Shown: positions 1-12,200 of the stretch, in pieces
Layout: each line of letters starts with the position of its first letter
Position numbering within the stretch: position 1 is the stretch's first letter
NCBI GenBank assembly: GCA_013332095.1
Contig: JABENI010000013.1
Coordinates: forward strand, 1 to 64,000
DNA: 64,000 nt
DNA from: Candidatus Bathyoplasma sp. NZ
Lineage (GTDB): Bacteria; Bacillota_I; Bacilli_A; MAG-NZ
Direction of reading: 5' to 3'
Position numbers and translations under genes: made by a program
The notes under the pieces: generated by a model
What the model was told of the DNA's origin: nothing
Databases searched by the model: none
Seen by the model: the letters and a program-made list of their open reading frames with translations, nothing else

Positions 1-1535
1 TTATCATTTGCGGTTGTTGATGGTGCTTTCCAAGTTGTAGCATTTTCTGTATTTACTATTGCATCTGCCACTAATGTTATCACTGGTTTTGTATTATCTG
101 TTGCTATAAATATTGCACTTACTTCTATTGCAGGGTTTCCAGCTGTATCATTTACATTATAGTCTACTACTACATTGTTTCCTTTATATAATTCTGTTTT
201 TGCTGCATCTAGATCTCCTAACCCAGTCATATCATTTGCTTTGTAGAATGTTGGTGTTGCAATTAATCCTGTATCTACATTCTCTGTTACTGTTGGATTT
301 GGTGCTGTCCAATCTGAAACATCTTCTGTATTTACTGTTGCATCATCTACTGAGTCTATTACTGGGTCTGTATTATCATTTGCTGTAAATGTTGCGGTTA
401 TTGTTTCTCTATTTCCATCTTCATCCCTTACGGTATATTTTACTACTACATTATCTCCTCCATATAATTCTTCTCTTGCTGCCGTTAGAGTTCCTAATGA
501 AGTGTAACCATTTGCTTTATAGTATTTTATTTCTATATCATCGCTTATATCTCCATCTACATTATCATCTGCTGTTGTCTCTGGTGGTTCCCAAGTTGCA
601 GCATTTTCTGTATTTATTTCTGCTCCTCGTACTGATACTATTTCTGGATCTGTATTATCATTTGCTGTAAATCTTGCACTTATTTCTGCATCATTACCTG
701 CATTATCAGTTGCATTATATTTTACTACTACATCATCTCCTTCATATAATTCTTCTCTTGCTCTTGTTAGATTTATTAAAGTTGTTCCATTTGCTTTAAA
801 GTATGTTATTACTGTATCATCATTTATATCTACATTATCACTAGCTGTTGTTGTAGGTGCTGTCCACCTTGAAGCATATGATGTATTTACTGTTGCATCA
901 TCTACTGGGTCTATTACTGGTGGTGTATTATCTATTCCTGTAAAATGTACCACTTGATATGCTATATTTCCTGTTGCATCATATACTTGATATAATACAC
1001 TTATTTCATATCCCTGATATAGATAATTTCTTGCTGCTGCTAGAGGTAGATCATTGTGACCGAAGCCATATGATACCTCTATCTCACTATTTATATTTCC
1101 ATCTATATTATCATATGCGCTTGTTGTTGGTGCTGTCCAACTTAAAGCATCTTCTGTAGACACATCGTCATCTGCTATTGGATTTAATACTGGTGGGGTT
1201 TCATCCCATATTACAATTTTTATATGTTCTCCAAAAGAACCCCTTACTTTTACTTCATTCTCCCCCTCTGTCTCTAAATTAATACTCTTTGATGAAACAG
1301 GTGGTAAGACTTGCCCCCAACTACGAAATACTAACCTGTCATTGACATAAATTGTAGACATTTTACCATCATCTACTTCTACTGTGTAAGATTGAGTCCT
1401 ACTATAGCCACTGCTAGTGATTGCTGCATTTACCTCCGTTTCTATAAATTTTGGTGATGCAAACGCTATCATTGTTAATGTTAGTATCATCAGTAGATAG
1501 CATGTTTTTTTAAAAAACTTTCTTTTTTCTTCCAT
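1..1535 (-). CDS. Secreted Ig-like repeat surface protein, 3' end beyond window
   Basis: An open frame runs from an ATG at 1535 (GGAG 10 nt upstream) to the window edge without a stop, giving at least 511 residues; the C terminus is outside. A basic start (MEEKRKFFKK) and a hydrophobic stretch to about residue 28 make a signal peptide, followed by a unique region to about residue 110. After that come five tandem units of about 92 residues, each with a TAPTTTASDNVD-like block, an ELYEGDDVVVKY-like strand and an ending such as DNTPPVI or NDTDPEI. This is the look of bacterial Ig-like/HYR-type stalk domains of wall or surface proteins. A sorting signal would lie past the edge. The role is probably adhesion or a stalk, by inference only. 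The gene is easily missed because it has no stop inside the window. Confidence 0.8.
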   Translation of the reverse strand, partial: MEEKRKFFKKTCYLLMILTLTMIAFASPKFIETEVNAAITSSGYSRTQSYTVEVDDGKMSTIYVNDRLVFRSWGQVLPPVSSKSINLETEGENEVKVRGSFGEHIKIVIWDETPPVLNPIADDDVSTEDALSWTAPTTSAYDNIDGNINSEIEVSYGFGHNDLPLAAARNYLYQGYEISVLYQVYDATGNIAYQVVHFTGIDNTPPVIDPVDDATVNTSYASRWTAPTTTASDNVDINDDTVITYFKANGTTLINLTRAREELYEGDDVVVKYNATDNAGNDAEISARFTANDNTDPEIVSVRGAEINTENAATWEPPETTADDNVDGDISDDIEIKYYKANGYTSLGTLTAAREELYGGDNVVVKYTVRDEDGNRETITATFTANDNTDPVIDSVDDATVNTEDVSDWTAPNPTVTENVDTGLIATPTFYKANDMTGLGDLDAAKTELYKGNNVVVDYNVNDTAGNPAIEVSAIFIATDNTKPVITLVADAIVNTENATTWKAPSTTAND

Positions 1536-2077
1536 TTCATTTCTTCTCCTTCATTTTTTATCTAATTTGATGATAACATATTATGGTAAAAAATACCATT
1601 TTTTATTTTTTTGTATTAAATTAGATAATATTCTGCCCCAATGCTAGTATTATCAGCCAATTATTTTGCTAATGTCATTGTACTACTATTTTTCGCTTTC
1701 ATCTATTTCAATTTTTAATGTTTTTTTTTCCCTAAACTAATTATTTTAATTTCAATATATTCGCTACAATTAGACTTACCTATTTTAACTTTAATTATTT
1801 TTTAGCATATTTCTATTTTTTATTGACTGTTATGCATAAATTCTACTATTCTTTTTAAACAATTTTATTTCTCCTTAGAATATATCCAACTGCTATCTGT
1901 TGTTGCCTTTGGTAATGTCATTTCTTTTTTATTGTCTCTATTTCTAATTTTTTTTTATGAATTCGAACTTGTTAATTTTGGATAATTTTTTTAAATTGTA
2001 AAACGCCGAATGAATTATTATCTTTCTTGTATTATTAAGTGATTCAATGATATTTTATTCCTTTAATCGAAAAATAC
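1536..2077. other. AT-rich intergenic region, no gene seen
   Basis: I find no supported gene here. The stretch is rich in T runs and has stops in all frames. It separates the repeat surface protein from a transposase relic, and the left part presumably carries the surface-protein promoter. Confidence 0.5.
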
Positions 2078-2685
2078 GTGGATTTATATAATCAATATCC
2101 TCTTAATCCTGTTGCTGGATATGGAAGTTATGATAATTATACATATTGTAAGACGTACGGAATGAATCTTGCAATGAAATTTGGAATGGATAAACAAAAA
2201 CGAAGTAAAAAATATAAGAAAAATTTGTTTCACAAAGATAACTATGAGGTTAATGAAAGAAATAATCCTGTTTGTCCAAATGGTGTAGAATTTATTTATC
2301 AGTATACTCGTAAAAATAAAAACTCAAAATTTGGAAGCGAAAGTAAAATATATAAATCAACTGACTGTAACGGATGTATGTTGACAAAGTCTTGTGGTAA
2401 CAAATCTGGAAATGATAAAAGAATTTCTTTTAATGAGCAACTAGATGAATACCAAAAAGAAGTTATAGAATTTCTTGATACCGAAGAAGGAATTAATATG
2501 AGAATGCAAAGGTCTATTCAAGTAGAAGGTGCATTTGGTATTATAAAAGAAGATTATAAATTTAGAAGATTATATATCAACTTTAATGGAAAGAGTTAAA
2601 ATTGAGTGGAATTTTGTGTGTATTGGATTTAATTTAATGAAAGCACACAATAAATTAAAAAGAAACAATATAATAATATCCTGAT
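2078..2685 (+). pseudogene. IS1182-like transposase, C-terminal relic with frameshift
   Basis: The 173-residue frame from 2078 begins inside a transposase (NPVAGYGSYDNY, then a KKNLFHKDNYE block). It carries the IS1182-family Cys cluster (YKSTDCNGCMLTKSC) and the QVEGAFGIIKEDYKFRRL block around the last catalytic acid. It stops at 2599, but the expected C-terminal tail (MERVKIEWNFVCIGFNLMK) continues in the next frame to a TGA at 2683-2685, so one base has been lost. The N-terminal half with the first catalytic residues is absent, and no terminal inverted repeats were found. It is a dead IS remnant next to the surface-protein genes, which fits recombination in this region. Confidence 0.8.
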
Positions 2686-2707
2686 ATTATGCCTCATATT
2701 TTAAAAA

Positions 2708-2725
2708 AGCAAACTCTTGTTTGCT
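2708..2725. terminator. Small hairpin after transposase relic
   Basis: AGCAAAC and GTTTGCT form a 7-bp stem with a TCTT loop. The downstream T-rich stretch is interrupted, so this is a weak terminator candidate. Confidence 0.35.
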
Positions 2726-2897
2726 ATTTAGTTATGCTTGTTTTTAAATTTTCATGAAAATAAAAAAGAAACTGCAATAAATAGAATAAAATTCTATTTA
2801 TTTACAGCCTCTCATTATGAAATCAGACTAACCAATAGTCAACTATTTAGTATTTCTTAAAAATGGGAAATTGGTTTTTAGCAATAATTAAATTCAT

Positions 2898-5729
2898 TCA
2901 ATCTTCGCAACAGAACCATTCATTTAGGGCGACAAGATTTTCGTATTCCCCTGTAAATGGGATAAAATATTCAATCCCAATACCATTAACTGGTACATTA
3001 ACATTATTAATATCATCTACGCTCTTAGGGGTATCTAGTGGATTGAAGAAAAGTCCTTTTTCAAGTGATCGAGCGTATCCTTCGCTTGCTACTTGTGCTT
3101 TAGCTTGAGCACTTACTGCTATTCCAAACCCTTCAAAAAATGCTATTAAATCTTTATTAGCTATTTGAGACGCTATAATAGCCATATAATCATTACCACT
3201 AATGTTAGTGGCATCTGTTTCATTATATTGTGAGAATCCTAGAGCATCTTTGTGTGATGTCCAAACAATTGGATCGTTTACATAAACACTAAATGCTCTT
3301 TCATTAAGATACATTTTAGTATACAATTCAAAATCATCAACAGCATATATTAATTGTTGATAAAAACCCAACCTTTCAAATGCATAATCATAACTACCAG
3401 TGCCACTCCATAAATCATTATTAACTGAAATCTCATCTTGACTACCTTTCAGTATATAAAATACATCTTTAAATTTTACTCTTGATGTATAAGAAGTTTC
3501 TTCATCATCCAGAGCCACTTCTCTATTCACATTAAGTGAAAATATATTATTAGATACTTCCCCACTTCGGTCATAAATTTTTAATCTTGCTCTTTGTAAA
3601 TTATGTCCTAGTTCATGAGGATTTCCCCATCCTTTAGGACTGTAACCTCCCCATGAATCATATGGGTTCCCAGAACAAAGTCCACCACACCTAGCCCTAT
3701 CCATATTAGCGTGCTGTAAATTTCTTCTATTTAATTCTTTATTATTACTTTCGGTAGTTATTCCAGTATTTGAACTGTACATATTAACTGTTCTAGAGTG
3801 TTCGGCCAAATTATCTCCTAACAAACCTGCATATTCATATACAGCTTTTATACCATAGGTATTTACATCAGCGATAAACGCCTCCCCATCATTATCATAG
3901 TATCCGAAAGATTGTTGCATTAAATCTTTTCTTGAATGAATTTGCAGTTCTTTAGTTGCTATATCAACCCAATTAATTGGAGAATTTTCAACAAAATTTA
4001 TAAATCTATCAATAGTTTCTTTAGAAAATTTATCTAAAAAAGCACCTTCTAGCACATTTTCAAATTCAATAGTTATTTCATCATTAGTAGTTGAGGCTGG
4101 TAAATAAATATAGATAGGTCCACCTTTTGGTGATGAAACTTTATATTCTTTATTTGGTTTTAAAATTATAACATTGCTTGTATCGCGTACAGGTCTATTG
4201 TACAGACCATCATCAATGCCATTTGCATTTTCGTCTCTGAATTTATCATCATAAATTCGCGTTGTTGGAAAATTTTTATCCTCTCTTTGAAAATTTATTT
4301 TCAAAATAGAATTTGCTGGGTTATTATCAGTTCTTCTAAGCATCATTGTTTGCCCCGCTTTTAAATAAATACCAGTCGACGTATATTCTGAGTATTGAGT
4401 GACAGGTGATGAAAAAGTAATATTTTTAGTAGGTATTTTTTGAACTTCATCTTCTTGTGGAGAGAATTCTCCAAAATCATTTTGAAGGACATTGTTAGGA
4501 TTAGCAAAATTTATTATATAGTCTCCAAAAAAAGCCCTGTATAAATCATTATAATCAGTTAATTTTCGAAAAGCCATATCATTGTACACTGTTTCACTTC
4601 TAAACTCTTCCGCAATAGTTAAAAATGTTTTTAAATCTTGCCGGTTCTCCAGTGTATTAATATCGGTGCCCCGCTTATCATATGCCGCTATATCTGTTAC
4701 TACTTTGAAAAGAGGTTCATAAATCAATTCTGATAAAGAAAGACCATTCTGATCAAATATCAAAGTATAATCACATATCGCCCTACCTGTTGAAATTGGA
4801 CAGACATTTGCCATTTGAGCTTCATTAACAGCGGGATCCGAAGATTGATTCAAGTCAAGATTAAGTGTTCTATTGTAAAGAGTTGATAGTAAACGATGGT
4901 TACTTTCAAACTCTTCGTAGTAACCCACTTTACAATTATCAGCTCGGTTCAAATCAGCATACCCAGGTTTACTTGTAGCAAAAACAGCACTAAAAAGTTC
5001 AATTGATTCACTATCACCCCACCAAGTATTGTACATAGCTAAAATAGGCTTTCCTTTTGCTATACCACTTTCAGCTAATTCTGTCGAAGCATCATAAGTA
5101 ACCAAAAGATCGTAATCAACTTCGTCGACAGTTCCATCTGCAGAGGTAAAAAAATTTATTTTATGTTCTACATTGTTCTTTGCAAAATACTGATTAATTC
5201 TTACTTTATCACCTTCAGTATATATATTCACTTCTTCATTCAAAACATCCTTACCTGTCAATTCTTTTAAAATACCTACATGTAAATCTACATCATTAAA
5301 AAGTTCAGAAGGATTCCCTAGTGCCGTATAATAAAATAACAATAGCCCAGACACTACATACTCAGTACCATTAACATTGCCTCTGTACGCATAAACATTA
5401 GTATCACTAGAAAAAATAGGATACATTCTGTCGTCATTTGTCGACTCTAAAGGTGACCAATAATAACTATAACCCGAAGCGGGTATAGTAGTTTTATCTG
5501 TCCCAATCATTTCTTCTGCTTGTGTCACACAAGTGCTATAATACTCATCTTTAAATGCTATGTAGTCATCGATTAATTCTGGAATTTCTTTTGGTGATTC
5601 TGTGACAGCACTTTCATTAGAGTTAATCACTTCTGCGATAGCACTTTCATTAGAGTTAATCACTATAATAAAAGTTCCAGTAAATATTATTATAGTTAAT
5701 AATACTGCAATTTTAAATTTATTTTCCAT
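2898..5729 (-). CDS. M60-family (enhancin/mucinase-like) zinc metallopeptidase
   Basis: 943 residues with a GGGTG ribosome site 5 nt before the ATG. The N terminus has a short basic segment and one hydrophobic helix (about residues 7-25), either a signal anchor or an uncleaved signal. The zinc-binding HExxH-type motif is HELGH at residues 705-709, inside GWGNPHELGHNLQ, as in Peptidase_M60. The domain probably begins near residue 425, where an ITFSSPVTQYSEYTSTGIYL segment resembles the M60 N-terminal beta region; about 400 preceding residues are unassigned. M60 enzymes cleave mucin-type glycoproteins, and a secreted substrate of that kind is the natural inference. Residues 26-45 contain a short duplication (VINSNESA twice). 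No sortase signal is visible. It sits among other surface-protein genes. Confidence 0.85.
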   Translation of the reverse strand: MENKFKIAVLLTIIIFTGTFIIVINSNESAIAEVINSNESAVTESPKEIPELIDDYIAFKDEYYSTCVTQAEEMIGTDKTTIPASGYSYYWSPLESTNDDRMYPIFSSDTNVYAYRGNVNGTEYVVSGLLLFYYTALGNPSELFNDVDLHVGILKELTGKDVLNEEVNIYTEGDKVRINQYFAKNNVEHKINFFTSADGTVDEVDYDLLVTYDASTELAESGIAKGKPILAMYNTWWGDSESIELFSAVFATSKPGYADLNRADNCKVGYYEEFESNHRLLSTLYNRTLNLDLNQSSDPAVNEAQMANVCPISTGRAICDYTLIFDQNGLSLSELIYEPLFKVVTDIAAYDKRGTDINTLENRQDLKTFLTIAEEFRSETVYNDMAFRKLTDYNDLYRAFFGDYIINFANPNNVLQNDFGEFSPQEDEVQKIPTKNITFSSPVTQYSEYTSTGIYLKAGQTMMLRRTDNNPANSILKINFQREDKNFPTTRIYDDKFRDENANGIDDGLYNRPVRDTSNVIILKPNKEYKVSSPKGGPIYIYLPASTTNDEITIEFENVLEGAFLDKFSKETIDRFINFVENSPINWVDIATKELQIHSRKDLMQQSFGYYDNDGEAFIADVNTYGIKAVYEYAGLLGDNLAEHSRTVNMYSSNTGITTESNNKELNRRNLQHANMDRARCGGLCSGNPYDSWGGYSPKGWGNPHELGHNLQRARLKIYDRSGEVSNNIFSLNVNREVALDDEETSYTSRVKFKDVFYILKGSQDEISVNNDLWSGTGSYDYAFERLGFYQQLIYAVDDFELYTKMYLNERAFSVYVNDPIVWTSHKDALGFSQYNETDATNISGNDYMAIIASQIANKDLIAFFEGFGIAVSAQAKAQVASEGYARSLEKGLFFNPLDTPKSVDDINNVNVPVNGIGIEYFIPFTGEYENLVALNEWFCCED

Positions 5730-6292
5730 CTAAACACCCTATCTTTTTAATATTATTATAAACAAAATATCTAATATTATTATATAGAGTGGCATCTTCT
5801 TTTTAGACAATTCTCAACCAAAATACCATTAGACCAAAACTTTTAGACTTAAATAACTCTAACTTTCCTGTAATTTTCAATTATTATACCAGTGAATATA
5901 TTCAAAAGTTAATGATAATATAAAAATGGTCTATTTTAAATATTTAATCTTTACGTGGAAAAAAACACAAAGTAAAAGTAATTTTTAATTATTTATAATA
6001 TTAGCAAACTTCTGTCTACCTCCGCGACTTTATATAAAAAAAATATTTTAATTTAAGTTATTTCAATTGTTCTACAAAACGACAAAAAATATAAAATATT
6101 CACAATAAAAATTAACAAATTATAAATCAATTATTTTGATTCTTAAAGAGAAAGAACAATTTTTTAGTGATGCATAAATTAAAATTATTTGAATTTTTAA
6201 ATAGAAAAAATAATAAATTAAGAAAAAAGAGTCAAAATATAACGGAGTATTAAAATAATAACTATAAATTAACTATTCAGGAGCAAAATTTT
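5730..6292. other. Divergent intergenic region between two surface-protein genes
   Basis: About 560 nt of very AT-rich DNA hold the promoters of the leftward M60 protease gene and the rightward repeat-lipoprotein gene. No ORF or RNA is supported beyond the promoter candidate listed separately. Confidence 0.5.
6067..6095 (+). promoter_or_regulatory. Candidate sigma-A promoter for the repeat lipoprotein
   Basis: TTGTTC (6067-6072) and TATAAA (6090-6095) are separated by 17 nt. They lie about 200 nt upstream of the ATG, which has its own AGGAG at 6279-6283. Chance matches are common in DNA this AT-rich. Confidence 0.35.
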
Positions 6293-9200
6293 ATGAGAAA
6301 AATTCTAAATACAATTGTAATTGTTACTATATCTGTTGGCTTCGCTTCTGCTTGTACGACAGAAATGACACCACCACGTGCTGTAATTACTGATTTTACT
6401 TTAACAGAAAACTCAATTGATTTTGATATGGCCATCTCAGATAAATCTGGTAGAATCGCTTCACCCAACGAAATTAAAGTTCAAATTTATGATGATGAAA
6501 TACTAGTGAAGGAAATTTTTGCCGAAAAATTTATTCAAAATGATGTACTAATAACAGATTTAAAAAATAATTACCACTATACTTTAAAAATAACAATAGA
6601 CTATCGAGATGATACAGGGGCAATCAATAACTATGTTTTATTTCAAGAGGAATTTACAACTAAAAAAAATGAACCAACTGCAAAAATAATTGTTAACAAA
6701 TTAAATAATACCCTAATAGTTAAAGCTAGTATTATAGATGTTGATAATACGATAGGTACTAATAAAAAAGAACTTGTTCTATATCGTGATGATATAGTAG
6801 AATCAAGAAAAGAATTTGGCGAAGAGGTAATTTTTTCAAATATAGATCCCTACAAAGATTATGTTGTTAAATTAGAAACAACATATAATGATAACGAGAC
6901 AATCCACAAAAATGTTGCAATAGGTTCAGAAATTTCCATGGCTGAAAAAATTCCTGAAATTAATGGTGAAATTATAATAAATGGAATCGCTAGTAATTCT
7001 ATTTCATTTAATGCATCTTACATCAATAATAACAACATAGTTACAGCCTATAAAATAAATCTCTATAAGAGTGATGAATTAGAAACTATAATTCAATCTA
7101 CAACTAATTTAAAGGACACATTTACTAATCTTGATTCAAATACCGAATATCTGCTAAATCTAATTGTTGATTATGATACTGGTTATACTCAAGAAACAAA
7201 AATTTTGGCTGATGTTTCACAATTAACTTATAATAAACCACCTTCGGCTATTATGAATTTTAATAAAATTCATAATAAGATTGTTGTAAATGCCGATATT
7301 ACAGACACCGACCAAGCAATCGCTAATAATTCTACAATGTTTGTATTATACAAAGATGAAGTGGAATTACAAAGATTAAACTATGGAGCTAATGTGACGT
7401 TTGAAAATTTAACCTCTGGAGCAAATTATGTGGTGAAATTACAAACAATTTATCATAACAATTTTGAAAATATTGCTATAGAATTAGATACTATAACTTT
7501 TAAAACAAGTATTTTAGAAACTCCCACTAGTTCTATTTCAATACTATCTAAATCCGTTGCAGATATAGAATACAATATTTTAATTACTGACAATAGTAAT
7601 GCAATAACTTCCTATAGAGTCATGCTTGTTGATAACATCAGTAAAGTAGAAAGAGAAAATTCAATTTTAAAGGGAAAATTCGAAGTTCTTGATTCAAACA
7701 CTGAATACACTTTAAAATTACTTGTTAATTACAGTACTGATACCGAATCAATAGTAGATGAAGAAATAGCACGATATACAGTATTTACAAACAAAACTAA
7801 ACCATCAATAAGCTATTTGAATTTAACTACAGCCGAAGATAAAATCATCGTTAACTATGCTTTATTAGATTCTGATAATGCAACTATTTTACTAGAAGCA
7901 ATTTTACTAGATAATAATTCTGAGTCAATATTAGACATCAACAACAATCCAGTAAAAATAAACCTAGCAGCAATAGGCACAATAGGTGAATTTTCAGATT
8001 TAAATAGCAACACTAATTATATTGTTAAAATATTAGCGAATTACAATGATGGCGTTACAAATTATATTGGTGAGGAATTAGCGACAAATAATATTAATAC
8101 GTTTAAAAAAGCACCAACTGCGACAATAATTGTTAATAAATTAAATAATACCCTAATCGTAAACGCTGATATTATAGATGTTGACAATACGATAGGTACT
8201 AACAAAAAAGAACTTGTACTATATCGTGCTGATATTGAAGAATCAAGAAAAGAATTTGGTGAAGGTGTAATTTTCTCAAATACAGATCCTTACAAAGATT
8301 ATGTTGTTAGGTTAGAAACAACATATAATGATAACGAGACAATCCATGAAAATGTTGCTATAGGTTCAGAAATTTCCGTGGCTGAAAAAATCCCCGAAAT
8401 TAATGGGGAAATTATAATAAGTGGAATTGATAGTAATTCTATCTCATTTAATGGATCATATATCGATGATGGTCAGATAGTTATAGCACATAAAATAGAG
8501 CTTTATAAGAGTGGTGAATTAGAAACTATAATTCAATCTACAACTAATTTAAATGACACCTTTATTAATCTTGATTCAAATACCGAATATCTGATAAAAC
8601 TAGTTATTGATTATGACGATGATTATACTCAAGAAACAAAAATTTTAGATAATGTTTCACAATTGACTTATAATAAACCACCTTCGGCTATTATGAATTT
8701 TAATAAAACTCATAATAAGATTATTGTAAATGCCGATATTACAGACACCGATAAAACAATCGCTAATAATTCTACAATCTTTGTCTTATACAAAGATGAA
8801 TTGGAATTACAAAGATTAAACTATGGAGAAAATGTGACGTTTGAAAATTTAACTTCCGAAACAGATTATGTGGTGAAATTACAAACAATTTATCATAACA
8901 ATTTTGAAAATATTGCTATAGAATTAGATACTATATCTTTCAAAACAAGTATTTTAGAAGCTCCCACTAGTTCTATTTCAATATTATCTCAATCCGATAT
9001 AAATATAGCATATGATATTTTAATTACTGATACTAGTAATGTAATAACTTCCTATAGAGTCATTCTTGTTGATAACATTAGTAAAGTAGAAAGAGAAAAT
9101 TCAATTTTAAATGGAAAATTCGAAAATCTTGATTCAAACACTGAATACACTTTAAAATTACTCGTTAATTACAGTACGGATACTGAATCAATAGTAGATG

Positions 9201-12200
9201 AAGAAATAGCTCAATATACTTTACTCACAAACAAAACTAAGCCCTCGATAAATTTTTTGAATTTAACTGCAACAGAAAATAAAATTATCGTTAACTATTC
9301 TTTATTAGATTCTGATAATTCAACTATTTTACTAGAAGCAATTTTACTAGATAATAATTCTATTCCAATATTGGATATCAATAACAATCCAGTAAAAATA
9401 AACCTAGCATCAACAGGCACATTAGATGAATTCTCGGATTTAAATAGCAACACTAATTATGTTGTTAAAATATTAGCGAATTACCATGATAGTGTTACAA
9501 ATTATATTGGTGAGGAATTAGCGATAAATAATATTAATACGTTTAAAAAAGCACCAACTGCCACAATAAGCGACATTACTTCTACAACCACTTCTATCGC
9601 ATTTGTAGTAGATGTAATGGACGAAGATGTAGCTATTACCGATTTCACCAATACCATTGTAAATCTTTACAATGGATGGACACTTGTAAAAACAGAACAA
9701 ATAATAAGCACTGATTCGCAGACGATAGTATTTACCGATTTATCTAGTGGTGTAGATTATAAAATCGAAGTGGCAAGTACTTATATGATAGATGGAGTCA
9801 AGGAAGATACAAATCCAGAATTGATTGCTCAATCCGTTAGCACTCTAAAAGATGAACCTACAGCGACTATTAATAATGTTTCATCAATAGCCAATACTAT
9901 CACCTTTACTGCCAATGTAATTGATGCTGATGGAGCTATAACAGATTTTACCAAGACAACTGCCAATCTTTATAACGGAGCAACATTGGTTATGACCGAA
10001 CAAATAATAGATATTACTCCCCAAACAATAATTTTTTCAGGTCTGAATAGTAATATATCATATGATATAAAAATAGCCAGTATTTATAGCGTAGATGGCA
10101 CAAATAATATTACAAATCCAGAATTGATTGCTAAATCCGTTAACACGCTAAAAGATGAACCTACAGCAACAATCACCAGCGTTTTACCAACAAATAGTAC
10201 AATTACTTTTACTGCCGATGTAACTGATGATGATGGTGCTATTACCGATTTTACCAAGACAACGGCAAATCTTTATAACGGAACAACGCTAGTTATGACA
10301 GAACGAATAATAAGTACTGTCCCACAAGTTATAACGTTTACCGAATTAGATAACAACACAGCGTATGATATAAAAATAGCAAGTATTTATAATGTAGATG
10401 GCACAAATGACATTACAAACACCGAATTGATTACTCAAACCATTAACACGCTAAAAGATGAACCTACAGCGACTATTAATAATGTTTCATCAACAGCCAA
10501 CACCATCACCTTTACTGCCGACGTAACTGATGCTGATAGTGCTATTACAGATTTTACCAAGACAACGGCAAATCTTTATAACGGAACAAAGTTAGTTATG
10601 GCAGAACAAATAATAGATACTACTTCTCAAACAATGACCTTTACAGGTTTAGACAGCAACATAATATACGATATAAAAATAGCAAGTATTTATAGCGTAG
10701 ATGAAATTAATGATACTGTTAATCCAGAATTAATTGCCCAATCTATAAATACCCTAAAAGCTAATCCCTCTGCCTTAATTAGTAGCATTTCATCGACAAA
10801 TAGTACAATTATTTTTACAGCTAAGGTAACTGACAATGATCTTGCTATTACCGATTTTACGAATACAACTGCCAATCTTTATGCTGGTACAACCCTAATT
10901 ATGACCGAGCAAATCACAAGTCCTACTTCCCAAATCATAACGTTTACCGGATTAGATAATAATAAAGCATATGATCTGAAAATAGCAAGTATTTATAGTG
11001 TAGATGAATTAAATGACATTACAAACCCAGAATTGATTGCTCAATCCGTTAACACTCTAAAAGATGAGCCAACTGCGACTATTAGTAATGTTTCATCAAC
11101 AACAAACACAATTACTTTTACTGTCGATGTAACTGATAATGATATTGCTATTACCGATTTTGCCAATACAACTGCCTACCTCTGCGATGGGACAACACTA
11201 ATTATGACAAGGCAAATAATAAGCACTGACCCTCAAATCATAACATTTCCAGGATTAGACAGTAATATCACATATGATATAAAAATAGCAAGTATTTATA
11301 GTTTAGATGGCTTAAACAATATTGCAAATTCCAAATTAATTACTCAATCCGTTAGCACACTAAAAAATGAACCAACTGCTACGTTAAGCAGTGTTTCATC
11401 TACATCTAGCACAATTACTTTTACTGCCGATGTAACTGATAATGATGGCGCAATTACCGATTTTACCAAGACAACTGCGAAACTTTATAATGGAACTACA
11501 CTTGTGGCAACAGAACAAATAATAAATACTGCTCCCCAAACAATAACTTTTACAGGTTTAGACAGCAACACAACGTATGATATAAAAACAGCAAGTACTT
11601 ATAATATAGATGGAATCAATGATATTGTTAATCCAGAATTAATTACCCTATCTATAAATACTCCAAAAATTGAGCCATCTGCAACAATTAGTAACATTTC
11701 ATTATCAAATAGTTCAATTACTTTTACTGTCGACGTAACTGATGCTGATAGTGCTATTACAGATTTTACTAATACAACTGCAAATCTTTATGAGGGAACA
11801 ACGCTAGTTAGGTCGGAGCAAATAATAAGTACTGTCTCTCAAATTATGACTTTTACCGGATTAGACAGCAATAGATCATATGATATAAAAATAGCCAGTA
11901 TCTATAACGTGGATGGAACAAATGACATTACAAATTCAGAATTGATTACTCAATCTGTTAGCACGCTAAAAGATGAACCAACTGCTGCGATAAGCAGTGT
12001 TTCATCTACATCTAGCACAATTAATTTTACTGTCGATGTAACTGATAACGATGGTGCTATTACCGATTTTACCAATACAACTGCTAAACTTTATAATGGA
12101 ACAACGCTAGTTAGGGCAGAGCAAATAACAAGTACTACCTCTCAGGTTATAACGTTTATAGAATTAGATAGTACCATCTCATACGATATTAAAATTTCCA

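Noticed and set aside
113-1159. Leu- and His-rich plus-strand frames at 113-388, 389-670 and 959-1159
   Set aside because: They are antisense shadows of the minus-strand Ig-like repeat protein, which has a signal peptide, ribosome site and clear repeat structure.
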